From Lethocerus indicus (taxonomy: Eukaryota > Arthropoda > Insecta > Hemiptera > Belostomatidae), in NCBI GenBank assembly GCA_019843655.1, contig JACDQD010000004.1, forward strand, positions 7,502,001 through 7,566,000: 64,000 bases of DNA, read 5' to 3'. This document shows positions 39,101 to 46,855 of this stretch, in pieces. The position numbers were made by a program, and so were the translations under genes. Position 1 is the first letter of the stretch, and each line of letters opens with the position of its first letter. The notes below the pieces were generated by a model. The model worked only from the letters and a program-made list of their open reading frames with translations, made no database searches and was not told the origin of the DNA.

Positions 39101-42100
39101 AAAATTATGTGACCAAAAATTTTCTGTTACTAAAAAGCAGTGCCCAAATAAAGTTTAGGGACTGACAGGAAAACGAAACTGTAGATTCACTAAAATCGAA
39201 TATCCGCTGAAGAACTTTAATGCTTACCGCTGCAAATGGTCTATAACAGGGAAGATCAGTGAACTGTGGCACCCGAGCAAATATTCACAACAAGTTATCT
39301 CGAAGCCGGGAGTTCATCGTTATCGGTTTTCCGTCTCCAGTTTCGACCTTAGATGATCCCTCCACTAATGAACAGTCATTGTTTGAAGTTTCGTTTGCGG
39401 GAATTCGGTAATCCGGGATTGGGCCATTACCATGTTCGAAGTTTCACTAGACACGCTTATGAAGTAAGGAATACTTCATTCAAAGTAAATTGATTTCTAT
39501 ATACGTTATCACCATATGCAAAACATTTTACAGGCTTTTCTACTACACTGGCATAAGTTTGTAAATGCTGTCACACGTCTCCCGTGTAATACGAATAACG
39601 TCTCCCAGGGCCCAAGGTGTAATCGCGAATTGGTCGCTGTGTTTTTATGTTAGTGCGAATGTAAAATGTGAAATTATTACATTCTAAGTGGTCGGTTGGG
39701 ATTATTCATAAATTCCGACCTCGAACCCAAAACCTTTGTGTCCTGGTCCACTGTGAAATAGTGCAAGTGTGAACTTTACGTCACAACCCTTTTGGATACC
39801 CTTGTTTAGTGCATGTGACATTTCGGGCCTTACCAATATCGTTTCCAAGGGTCAGGACCATCGCCAATTAGTTTCACCCGCCCCTTACCACCGGATTGCG
39901 AGCCAACCCCCTTCGGTTGCTGGGCTAGCACGTTTCCCGACTTCCACCGACACGTGACTTCGGGACACGTAGACGGAGAATGTGAAAGGAAAGCAGACTT
40001 GCCATGCAAAGATCCCTGAATAAGTGACCTGTTGAATGTTTGAAGGGGCGGGATGTTTTTGCCCGAGACCGTCGGCCGGACCACCGAAGGGATCGGGGAA
40101 CGTGATCGCATCCCGCATCTCTATTTCTTTACAGTGGGCGGCTCCTCCTATAAATACTACAGACCTCCTCTATTTATTTTGGCTCAATTCGAAAACATAG
40201 ACTGTGTGTGTTCGTATGATAAAGCGAGGGCGAACAACGGGACCAATAATTTATCAAGCGACTATCGTTACCATAAGCCCAGTCTAATAACAGCAACTAC
40301 TCCTATACCTCTTACACTATATAAGGAATAATTTTAACGAATGCCACTGATTACCGCTATCTTCATTATCTTAGTGAGGTACTAATGACAGGTATAGGTA
40401 TATCAGTTTCCAATGTAAATATTTGTTAGTATTATAACACAGTAATCAGTAGGTTCACCCCATTCGCAATAAAATTAAGCCCAGAGGGCTTTTCCACTGG
40501 GAAATCTGTTTGTGTTTACGGTGATAAAATTATCCCAATAACTCGAATCCATCTAAGAAATGCAATCATTACGAAGATATAAAAGAAAATATCCTGGCCA
40601 CTATTATTCTCTGAGGGGACATAATACAAGATGGAGTTGAAGCTTATGATCTCAGCATAAAAGAGGCATCGGATTTCTCGGTGTCGCCTTCACTTTCCCG
40701 GATTGAACCTTTCCAACTCCTTTGGTCGTGTCCGACCGAGTAAATTGGATGGCTCCTACTCAATTCCTCACAAGATCCGATATTTTGTGGCTTTTCTTTA
40801 TAGCCGGAAAATCGATTTAGAAATCCGGCAAAACGTTATTGAGTTTAGACAAGGTCTGAACACTAGATTGGTCTTAAATAACTCATTGAAAAAATACGAA
40901 TACTTCGATAAGTGGTTCAGTAAGTTCAACAAGGCAACAGCAAAGCACCAAGATTGGAAGCTTTAAATACAGCTTCACGTTTTCACACGATGGGAGGAAG
41001 ACGAAAGCGTTCAAATAAACCATTCTCTATAATTAATTTATGGATACCGTTTGAGGCACCGTGAAGGTTTGGAATACCATCCAGCTACCATTTTATGCGT
41101 ACACTCGACTACCTCATTCTAATATATACCAATTCAGAACTATATAGCCGAGGGAAGACCGAAGATTGCAAAATTAATAACTAAAATTCACTTAATTTCC
41201 AACCAATATATATTTCAGGTGAGAATGCGGCTGTATTCCAGAGAGATGTCGACAGCGCCTGTGTATTCCACAATGCCAGTTCCAGATTTGCAGACGGCTA
41301 CAGGTTCGGTTTGGGTGAGTATTGCACAATGAAGTTGTTACTACATATTAGGAATGATAATATGATGAGCGTGTAAATTGAATTGAAACATCAGTTATAC
41401 TGTGATACTAATAATTATTTCTCAGGAGAACTATTACTTACTAGAACTTGAAAAGACTCTTTTACTTCCAGTTCTGTTGTACTTTCAAAACATATATTAT
41501 GAATAACTAAACGTTATTAATGTTAATTCTCTAATCGCGATATTTTTAAATGTCATTATTCGAAACATTTCATTTGAGAGTTATCTTTTGAACATTTATT
41601 CATATTAAAAAAGCAAACGCCGACACTTTAATATGCGTATGATGTAGTTTAATTTAAATCCATTCTACCTCAAACGAACGTCTTCCCAGCGAAAGTATTT
41701 CTCGAGCCGTTCCAGATTACAATTGTTAAATCTTTGAACGGAACATGACATTTGAATCTGAACGCCGAATTGAATTTTCAAATCCTGTCGGGATCTTTAC
41801 GAGTTTCGTTGAAACTTGAAATTGTTCCACGGAGTCCAGGTGTTATGTCGACAACGATTTTAATTGAATTCGAAAACAAAAACCTCGTTTAAACTTTTAG
41901 TCGTACGCCAATATCCCCGAGTTCAGACTTGAATCCGGACAGTCAATAAACGTTTATTAGCAACGCTCGGATAATATTATTTTTCCAATATTTCAAAAGA
42001 AATTTCGGAAAACTAATTTCTTTAAATATCGCCCAGATCTGGCGAGCAAATTTTCTACAGGAAAAAATATGAACAGTTTTTTAATTGAATTACGATTCTT

Positions 42101-42733
42101 GATTCAGTAATTCATAAGACGGTACCATAAGCACTTTGTGTTCGAATTTAAAAAAACTTCAGTACGCTCAAGAACTCAGTGCATTCCATTGAGATTTTCT
42201 TTTGTTTATACGAGAAACCCATTGTTTGAATTGAATACGTAATTTTGTGAGAATGATTAATAGATAAAAGGGAATTCCTTTCTAAAACGTTTCCGTTTGC
42301 ACACATCTTATATATGAATTGCATGCGCCGAATTTGCAAAATATCTCCTAATTTTCCAGTCCCTTGTATAATTATGGCTTGAAATTAAATATTTAACTTA
42401 TTCAGATAAATATTTCAATATTGTCCATTTGTTCATTAAGAAATATACTTACCTGTTACCGCTTATTATTATGGCAGACCTATTACATTTATTATGTGTG
42501 ACAGTATTCGGGAATCGTATTGTTGCACACTGACAGCATTCAACAGTGTTCTATTTGGCAATGTTGCAGGTGCCGAGGTGGGTATCAGCACTGCCCGTAT
42601 ACACGCCAGGGGGCCGGTCGGAGTCGAGGGCCTACTGACGACCAAGTGGCTGTTGACCGGCGACGGCCACGCCGCCTCGGACTTCTCCGAGGACGGAAAA
42701 CTGACCTTTCTGCACCAGCCGCTCCCCGTTTAA
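12008..42733 (+). CDS. P5CS: Delta-1-pyrroline-5-carboxylate synthase, whole gene model (14 coding exons)
   Basis: This is the span of a bifunctional mitochondrial enzyme: glutamate 5-kinase (ProB-like) followed by gamma-glutamyl phosphate reductase (ProA-like). It converts glutamate, ATP and NADPH to glutamate semialdehyde/P5C for proline and ornithine synthesis. Joined segments: 12008-12112, 14929-15243, 16123-16230, 18052-18219, 19588-19803, 23802-23967, 24956-25166, 26237-26388, 27469-27606, 30995-31190, 32593-32714, 33579-33765, 41219-41314, 42570-42733. Phases agree at every junction except for one surplus base inside exon 7. Allowing for that, the product has 780 residues, close to the family norm of about 775-795. 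Hallmarks seen: [98 protein letters not shown] (catalytic Cys about residue 603) and [14 protein letters not shown]. Identity is certain; whether this copy is functional as written is not. Confidence 0.95.
12113..14928 (+). other. P5CS intron 1
   Basis: About 2.8 kb without a recognised exon. C-rich, proline-like open frames at about 14.0-14.4 kb are low in complexity and not convincing. The acceptor (GGTCGTCAG) has a poor pyrimidine tract. A second in-phase CAG lies at 14968-14970, so exon 2 could start 42 bases later without losing conserved residues. Confidence 0.6.
14929..15243 (+). CDS. P5CS: P5CS exon 2: N-terminal half of the glutamate 5-kinase domain
   Basis: Encodes residues 36-140 in phase 0 at both ends. 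After a short Arg/Glu-rich linker comes the first kinase strand and phosphate-binding loop ([12 protein letters not shown], about 64-75). Then come [16 protein letters not shown] and the glutamate/ATP-site loop [11 protein letters not shown] (106-116). These are hallmarks of the amino-acid kinase fold. The exon is markedly GC-rich in third positions compared with its flanks. It ends SPKDHTRS at a GTCAGT donor. The loop at this end is variable in length across the family. Confidence 0.95.
15244..16122 (+). other. P5CS intron 2
   Basis: A GTCAGT...TTGGCTTACAG intron of 879 bases. Open frames inside it (for example 15557-16122) read through without resemblance to P5CS and are taken as chance. 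Confidence 0.8.
16123..16230 (+). CDS. P5CS: P5CS exon 3: glutamate 5-kinase core
   Basis: Encodes residues 141-176, phase 0 to phase 0. It contains [19 protein letters not shown] and ends VKIAQ before a GTAATT donor. The AAVGQSGLM segment is the strongly conserved helix start of the glutamate kinase family. The acceptor is TTTGGCTTACAG. The residues match insect P5CS, as I remember it, more closely than vertebrate P5CS. Confidence 0.96.
16231..18051 (+). other. P5CS intron 3
   Basis: About 1.8 kb between GTAATT and CTCTCCGCAG, with no recognised gene. It includes a GC-richer segment at 17330-17420 of proline-like frames on the minus strand that I regard as compositional noise. Confidence 0.75.
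18052..18219 (+). CDS. P5CS: P5CS exon 4: glutamate 5-kinase, NTNDAV segment
   Basis: Encodes residues 177-232, phase 0 to phase 0. It contains [17 protein letters not shown] and [11 protein letters not shown], which includes the Asn/Asp residues of the kinase active site. The tail [16 protein letters not shown] is a variable loop. The exon boundary falls where human ALDH18A1 uses alternative donors to add or omit two residues that change ornithine inhibition. No equivalent alternative donor is obvious here. Confidence 0.96.
18760..18830 (-). repeat. Hammerhead-core-like repeat fragment
   Basis: Read on the minus strand there is CTGATGA (18830-18824), a 19-base stretch able to form only a weak GG/CC stem, then GAAAC (18804-18800) and a short GTC/GAC hairpin. 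CUGANGA-stem-GAAA is the conserved core of hammerhead ribozymes, which Penelope-like elements often carry in their terminal repeats. A proper stem III with a cleavage site is not visible, so this is at best a decayed relic. It could equally be an unrelated repeat. Confidence 0.35.
18869..18891. repeat. Perfect 10-bp palindrome with 3-base loop
   Basis: GAAGAATATA, loop TCC, then TATATTCTTC. It lies about 40 bases from the hammerhead-like fragment and may belong to the same mobile element. Confidence 0.9.
19588..19803 (+). CDS. P5CS: P5CS exon 5: end of the glutamate 5-kinase catalytic domain
   Basis: Encodes residues 233-304, phase 0 to phase 0. It carries [28 protein letters not shown] (nucleotide-binding region) and [15 protein letters not shown], all conserved in ProB/P5CS kinases. 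The acceptor is TTGTTAG and the donor AAG|GTCGGT is rather weak. The alternative GT three bases on would break the phase with exon 6. The exon is strongly GC-rich compared with the surrounding introns. Confidence 0.96.
19804..23801 (+). other. P5CS intron 5
   Basis: About 4 kb. On the minus strand it contains the unidentified coding exon 20041-20340. Outside that I see no gene. The minus-strand frame at 23191-23505 looks random and has no recognisable motif. Confidence 0.75.
20041..20340 (-). CDS. Unidentified coding exon on the minus strand inside P5CS intron 5
   Basis: On the minus strand a good acceptor (CGTTTTGATTTGCAG) is followed by 99 codons and a TAA. The peptide has an acidic first half ([19 protein letters not shown], then [19 protein letters not shown]) and a hydrophobic helical second half ([20 protein letters not shown]). 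Base composition and residue mix are those of real coding sequence, not of the AT-rich background. The only upstream extension lacks an ATG, so it should be an internal or last exon. A CAG|GTGAAT donor inside it (after VLPKGQ) could end the coding part earlier. No AATAAA follows closely. I do not recognise the family, and no partner exon was found. Confidence 0.4.
   Translation of the reverse strand: MVKIVESQNLEAESAENMDFGGFEGIRSDEVEDFPAPHEAELAFEVLQMLDTGVLPKGQVNSGMSLRLISLHVIFQRSLELAGTLASRILHSDNKTEAR
23802..23967 (+). CDS. P5CS: P5CS exon 6: kinase C-terminus and linker
   Basis: Encodes residues 305-359 plus one base (phase 0 to phase 1). It starts [19 protein letters not shown], continuing the kinase domain, then [11 protein letters not shown], and ends PVEVLAEN in the linker before the reductase domain. 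The acceptor is TTTTATGATAG and the donor ACG|GTAAGG. The final G joins CT of exon 7 to give Ala, reproducing the conserved AR.G.R start of the reductase part. Confidence 0.95.
23968..24955 (+). other. P5CS intron 6
   Basis: 988 bases, AT-rich, ending in a long pyrimidine-rich tract (TTTTTCCTCTTATCTTATTCTGCAG). Just upstream of the tract is a small hairpin (CGTAGTA/TACTACG, about 24866-24885). No coding exon is recognised. Confidence 0.8.
24956..25166 (+). CDS. P5CS: P5CS exon 7: start of the reductase domain, with a one-base frameshift
   Basis: Encodes about residues 360-429. From the acceptor the frame reads [17 protein letters not shown], then [17 protein letters not shown] and DLTEATK, a clear match to the first helices of gamma-glutamyl phosphate reductase. 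From 25100 the match continues one base later: [18 protein letters not shown], ending in phase with exon 8. The first frame would instead run to a TAG at 25168 in the intron. The exon is 211 bases where a multiple of three is needed, so there is one surplus base, most simply in GGG at 25098-25100. Unspliced signals within the exon do not explain it. It may be an assembly error, a disrupted allele or recoding. Confidence 0.93.
25167..26236 (+). other. P5CS intron 7
   Basis: 1070 bases between GTAGTT and GATTCTAG. Frames at 25214-25487 on both strands are not recognisable. No exon of P5CS is missing here: the protein is continuous across the junction once the exon 7 frame change is allowed for. 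Confidence 0.8.
26237..26388 (+). CDS. P5CS: P5CS exon 8: reductase nucleotide-binding segment
   Basis: Encodes residues 430-480 (first codon shared with exon 7, ends phase 0). It reads [20 protein letters not shown], then [20 protein letters not shown] and CLPQ. The [13 protein letters not shown] block is one of the most conserved parts of the ProA/aldehyde dehydrogenase superfamily reductases. The donor is CAG|GTGATG. Confidence 0.97.
26389..27468 (+). other. P5CS intron 8
   Basis: 1080 bases, very AT-rich, ending TTATTATTATTTTCAG. No other feature is seen. Confidence 0.85.
27469..27606 (+). CDS. P5CS: P5CS exon 9: reductase domain, LLLKGGKEA segment
   Basis: Encodes residues 481-526, phase 0 to phase 0. 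It reads [35 protein letters not shown] and ends [16 protein letters not shown] is the family motif for cofactor binding; here it is [11 protein letters not shown]. The donor TTG|GTAAGT is strong. Confidence 0.97.
27607..30994 (+). other. P5CS intron 9
   Basis: About 3.4 kb with no recognised gene. It includes a short + strand frame with FYWPGVKYF at about 28103-28130 that resembles retroelement integrases, and an antisense open frame (28215-27889) over the same bases. Neither is convincing (see findings and rejected items). Confidence 0.7.
30995..31190 (+). CDS. P5CS: P5CS exon 10: reductase domain, [11 protein letters not shown] segment
   Basis: Encodes residues 527-591 plus one base. It reads [36 protein letters not shown] and [17 protein letters not shown], then KALKI. 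The IPRG..LV and GH.EG.CH.Y.D blocks are standard ProA motifs near the substrate site. The acceptor is AAATATTTCAG, the donor ATCG|GTAATT. Confidence 0.97.
31191..32592 (+). other. P5CS intron 10
   Basis: 1402 bases. A G-run of about 10-12 bases lies near 31771. A near-palindromic AT segment lies at 31262-31330. No coding exon is recognised. Confidence 0.8.
32593..32714 (+). CDS. P5CS: P5CS exon 11: reductase catalytic cysteine
   Basis: Encodes residues 592-632 (first codon shared, ends phase 0). It reads [20 protein letters not shown], then [20 protein letters not shown]. The Cys of [11 protein letters not shown], about residue 603, is the catalytic nucleophile by analogy with the family. 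The acceptor is CGTCGTTACAG, the donor GGT|GTAAGT. Confidence 0.97.
32715..33578 (+). other. P5CS intron 11
   Basis: 864 bases, with a GC-rich patch at 33060-33180. No exon is recognised. Confidence 0.85.
33579..33765 (+). CDS. P5CS: P5CS exon 12: reductase domain
   Basis: Encodes residues 633-694 plus one base. It reads [37 protein letters not shown] and [13 protein letters not shown]. The HIxxYGSxHT(D/E)xIVTE segment is characteristic of ProA/P5CS. The acceptor is GTGTTTCAG, the donor ACA|GTAAGT. The exon is GC-rich in third positions, unlike the AT-rich bases that follow it. Confidence 0.97.
33766..41218 (+). other. P5CS intron 12 (about 7.5 kb)
   Basis: The longest intron. No recognised gene lies inside. 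GC-rich patches occur at 34370-34800, 35060-35300 and 36640-37080. It holds one hairpin (37448-37472) and a weak candidate terminal exon at about 36470-36613, both described separately. Confidence 0.7.
37448..37472. repeat. Perfect 9-bp inverted repeat
   Basis: AGTTTACCC, a 7-base loop, then GGGTAAACT. A hairpin with almost the same stem occurs at 61413-61432, so this may be a shared repeat motif and not a chance palindrome. Confidence 0.9.
41219..41314 (+). CDS. P5CS: P5CS exon 13: reductase domain
   Basis: Encodes residues 695-726 plus one base. It reads [31 protein letters not shown]. The DSA.V..NAS.RF.DG.RFG.G motif is typical of ProA. The acceptor is TATATTTCAG, the donor TTGG|GTGAGT, giving Gly across the junction. 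Confidence 0.97.
41315..42569 (+). other. P5CS intron 13
   Basis: 1255 bases, AT-rich, ending CAATGTTGCAG. No other feature is recognised. Confidence 0.85.
42570..42733 (+). CDS. P5CS: P5CS exon 14: C-terminus and stop
   Basis: Encodes residues 727-780 and a TAA at 42731-42733. It reads [40 protein letters not shown] and ends LHQPLPV. The EVGIST.R.HARGPVG block is the last highly conserved motif of the reductase. The length of the tail matches the family. Confidence 0.97.
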
Positions 42734-42960
42734 ATTCGAAGACCTGTCTGAAATCGTTTTCGGGAATTTATACGACCGAAAGAGACGTTCGTCGTCATTT
42801 TGGCGGCTACCATTTTGTAGATAATATTGGGCCGATCGCAAACAAAATCGTCTCTCACCATGAGCTAAAATAATTATAATGTAATTTCGAATTCGCAATT
42901 AAAATACAACATTTCCAACATTTGAATAAAACGTGGATTTCCTGTCCACGCAGATTCAAC
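42734..42960 (+). terminator. P5CS 3' UTR and polyadenylation signal
   Basis: A canonical AATAAA is at 42925-42930, about 190 bases after the stop. It is followed by a small hairpin (CGTGGA/TCCACG, 42932-42950) and then T/GT-rich sequence (42959-42985), the usual downstream element. Cleavage is therefore expected near 42940-42955. Confidence 0.75.
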
Positions 42961-45900
42961 TTTTGTTACGTCGTATTTGTATTGGCCCACTGTGATATTT
43001 TTAAATTCTTCTTATTGAAATATTTGAAATTAAATATAATTCAGAGTTTAAATTCTGAACCGATAAGCATTTATTAAGTGTAGTAAAAAATTATAATCGT
43101 AATAGCAGTTTTTGTACTTCATTTAAGGCTGTACAGCGTTTCACTTTGCAGTAAATGGTCTCGACGTGGAAAAAATTACCGATTTCTCGTCGGAATGAAC
43201 AAAATTCATCAAAATATCCATCAGTTTCATCACGTCTGTCTACACCTACAGCATTAATGTAGGAAATATATTTCTATTGACTTTAAACAGAGCGTGACCT
43301 ATCGGGCACTCAATAAAATAAATAAACAATTGCTATACACTAGATTTCAATTCGGACGACTTTCCATAATTTCAGGGGAACGTTACAAAAATACCAGTAC
43401 TCTGTCATTGGCATTTGTTGTTTGTTATTGTATTTTATTGTTTTAAATTTTAAATGATATTGAATTAGTGCGTGTTAAGATTGTGTAAGGGTGTTCACGT
43501 CTATAAACAGTTAATTACTAGTACTTCAAAATGTTACGAAACATGTTACAAATTCACGAATTTTCCGTCAAAAGGAAGGACATATTTAGTGTTTAGAAAA
43601 AGTAATTAAATCAGTGGATACAAGTTATAGTAAATGCAATACTTGAATTAGACGCTTGATTATTGAGAAGAAACTACTTTAAAGAGTTTCAATTGTTACA
43701 GTGGGTGCGACTATTCCTAATGAAATAAAATATCAACATATTTTATGAAGTGTATAAACATAATATGGCAGTATGCACTGGATAACTGCCAAGGTGTAAA
43801 AAATATGAGCTATGGAAAGCATGAATTAGGTTTTATTCCCCGACATTTCGTCCAGGGGAACTGAGTGAATGTCTCAATTAACGAAATTAGATCTATCAAA
43901 TCGTGTACATATTTATTCCATTCCTATCATTATGAACGAATGGGATTAGTGTATACGTTAAACTGAGGTTTACTGAACACAGTAATATTCCTTTCGTATA
44001 ATGGAGTGACAAATCTGCTTTTTACTTAGACCAATAAGAATCTAGGCCCGGACGACCCGAACCAAATAATATCTAATTCCCTTGTCCTTATTACCGAAAA
44101 TAAATGCAGGAACGATCGAACTGTTTTTTAAACGGGCTCGATGTAGAACTTTGAAAGCAATGCGGTTGTAATCGCCTTCACTCTGAGGGAAAAGCTTTCT
44201 TGACGGAATTTTCATTTTTCAGTTTTCGACGTCGCTCCACCCCCCTGGGGCTCTGTCTCGTCTCCTCTGACCTTATTAAACTTAAGGGAAACCCACTTTC
44301 ATATCTTAAGCAATCTCCAACCTCCCTTTACTATTTTTTCCAACATTTTTCTCGTTATCCTTTTTAAATCCAATTCGAAATTTACGTACCGCCAATATCG
44401 AGTTCAATGCTTTGATTTCATGTTCCGTTCCGAAGATTTCCTGTCCACATTTTTTTTATCATAGTTATAAGCCCAATTGGAGCTAGAATCCCAATTTATA
44501 ATTATTATGAAATTCTATTTGACTGTAGTTGTTTTTGGCACGATTTTTGTCATTTTTGAGAAGGATTATACTTGTTTTACAATTCTATAATATATTTTCT
44601 TAACCAAAAATAAAATCTGGTGTAATGTGACGTAATGAAAGTAGCGAGACGCATAAACTAATTACTACTAAGGAAGGTGCAAACTCGGCCTTAATAGGCC
44701 CGGTCAGACAAAGGTTTTATAGGTCGTGTTACCTCACACTGTCACCGACACTAATACGCTAAAACTCTAGATATTCTTTTCTTTTTTTTTCAAAAATTAT
44801 CATCGCAATTCTAATTTGACAGGAAAAAACAGGCATTCTTTTAACGCCCGATCCGTGAATTTCGTTATTGGTTCAACACCCGAATAGAAATCAGTCGCCA
44901 ATACCAGTTACCATTTAACATAAACCGAAGATGTTTAGAACTGTTTAGAAAATGTCGGAATATTAAAGATGTTCATGTGTTGTGAATAAATAATTAAATA
45001 ATGTATTAGGATACGATAAATTAAAATGACGGTACCATGTTAATATAAATTATAAAATCCATTTCTCCTCACCATATATATTCGTGTGCTAAGGTAAATA
45101 AAGGGTTCTAAAGGGAGAATGTATGGAACTGGTTAACAAGTGTGCATAATTTAAGTTCAAAAACCTCGAAAGTTTGAGTGGATTTGATTCCATTACAGAA
45201 AATCGAATGAACACATTCCTCTCGGAAGTTATAACTTCGAGGATTAAGTTCGATATCTCGGTTTTGCATTTCGAGACAAACATTTGAAAGACATTAGCGG
45301 CGATTTAATATTATGTTTATTATTACTGCCGGGAGTATTTATAAGGGGCCATCAGTACTAAAAGCCGAAAACAAATTGCGGCAATGCATCAAAGTGGATA
45401 ACTTTAAATTGCACTCTCCCTCTATAAAGTTCATAAATGAAAACAGTTAATGTCGCCTTTTGTCTTCACTAAAACTATTAAAACGCGTTATGGAAGTTTT
45501 GACAAATTTACGTTAAGTGCCGGCATAAATCCAGAAGAATGAACGCACACATCTCAGTTTTTAAAATTCCCTCCGAGGGGAACAGAATTGGGGAAACAGT
45601 ATAAATCGCTGTGCGTCAGAACTAATTTATAGTTATAAGGAACTTGACCATAGTGCGTGCTTTTTCCAAAGACTATTATTTAACTATTAGGTAGTAACAG
45701 TGTAGCTTTATATTACAATATTAAAATCTGAAATCCCTAGCCTGTTTTCGCGACGCTCGAACTTTCGATCCGCCCATGCACACAGTTGTATTCCCAGTGG
45801 TCTGTCACAATTTCTGATCTACCAGGGCAATCTCTTCTGTCTGCTCTCGTTTATTTGATCCTACATTTCTGGCTGTTCTTGACCGCTTATTAGTTATAGG

Positions 45901-45964
45901 TAATATATAGAGGTTCATAGTCTAAGGCGCGGTATAGCTTGGGGCCGGATTAGCGGTAATACGA

Positions 45965-46138
45965 CTGAATATTCGAAACAATTGATGAGCTCCTGAAGAC
46001 CATAAACCAATTACAACACAAATTTATAAAGCGCCTACTCCATTTTCTGTTTATAAATGTTCCAATGGATCCGATAGAAGACTGTATCAACATGAATTAC
46101 CGGGCGTATTTCTTAATTCTACAACTTTTGAAATATTG
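45965..46138 (+). pseudogene. Possible relic of a Penelope-like reverse transcriptase
   Basis: A frame of about 55 codons ends in TGA at 46136-46138 and contains LLHFLFINVPMDPIEDCI. Penelope-like element reverse transcriptases have an SFDVxSLFTNVPxDxxxxxI block at motif A. The LF.NVP.D....I part fits, but the catalytic SFD preceding it is replaced by LLH. No adjoining RT motifs were found, so this is a short decayed fragment at best. Confidence 0.25.
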
Positions 46139-46806
46139 ACCGGATCCTTTGCCCCAATATTGACTGAGGGAGTACATCATGAACGGAAATTATTAAACAG
46201 AGGGTACGGCGTTTGTTCCGGACGGGTCGTAAATATTTGGATCCATTTCCGATCCGCTTTCTCCCGCATAGCGGACAGAAGTCAGAAACAATTCGCCTTT
46301 CTATTGTTCTTTTCACCGACTCCATTACTCGAAACATATTGGGGCGGCGATACGGAGCGTTATAAATCGTGTTCGTATAACCCGTCAAGATGAGCATAAG
46401 TAGAAATAAATTTAAGATGATTGAAATAAAGGAACGAGTTTTACACCACTTGGAAACAATAACGATTATTTTCTCTATTTTGGCCTCTCCATTCCTACTC
46501 CTGGCGGTAGAGCGTAGAGGCGTAGCTGTGTATGCTACCGGCAAATCCACGGTTCCGTATCACATTAAATGCATACATACATATTAATAATATATCTGAA
46601 GGTAGTTACTACCTAATTTACCTTTGAGATAAGAAATATTAGAGAAATCAATATCATATACTGTTAACAGTGTTAATAATCAATGCATTGATGTGCTATC
46701 TTTTACTTATCACATTATCACGCTTCTTTTTTATAGATTTCAACATTTTCTTAAATCGATAAGATAATTATTGCTTGAGTTTATGCACATGTGTATAATA
46801 TAATAC

Positions 46807-46855
46807 ATATGTCATGATCCTATATCATGTCATATCCTATGTCATGTCATTCATG
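46807..46855. repeat. Degenerate tandem repeat of TATGTCATG/ATCC-type units
   Basis: Three to four imperfect units built from CATGTCAT and ATCCTAT. The copies differ by small indels, so this looks like a short diverged minisatellite. Confidence 0.6.

Noticed and set aside
42494..42898. Alternative + and minus frames around exon 14
   Set aside because: Both are shadows of the last P5CS exon. The P5CS frame begins only after the acceptor at 42569.
46119..46550. 143-codon minus-strand open frame with one hydrophobic segment
   Set aside because: No family motif, no splice or promoter context, and a composition in line with chance frames in this DNA.
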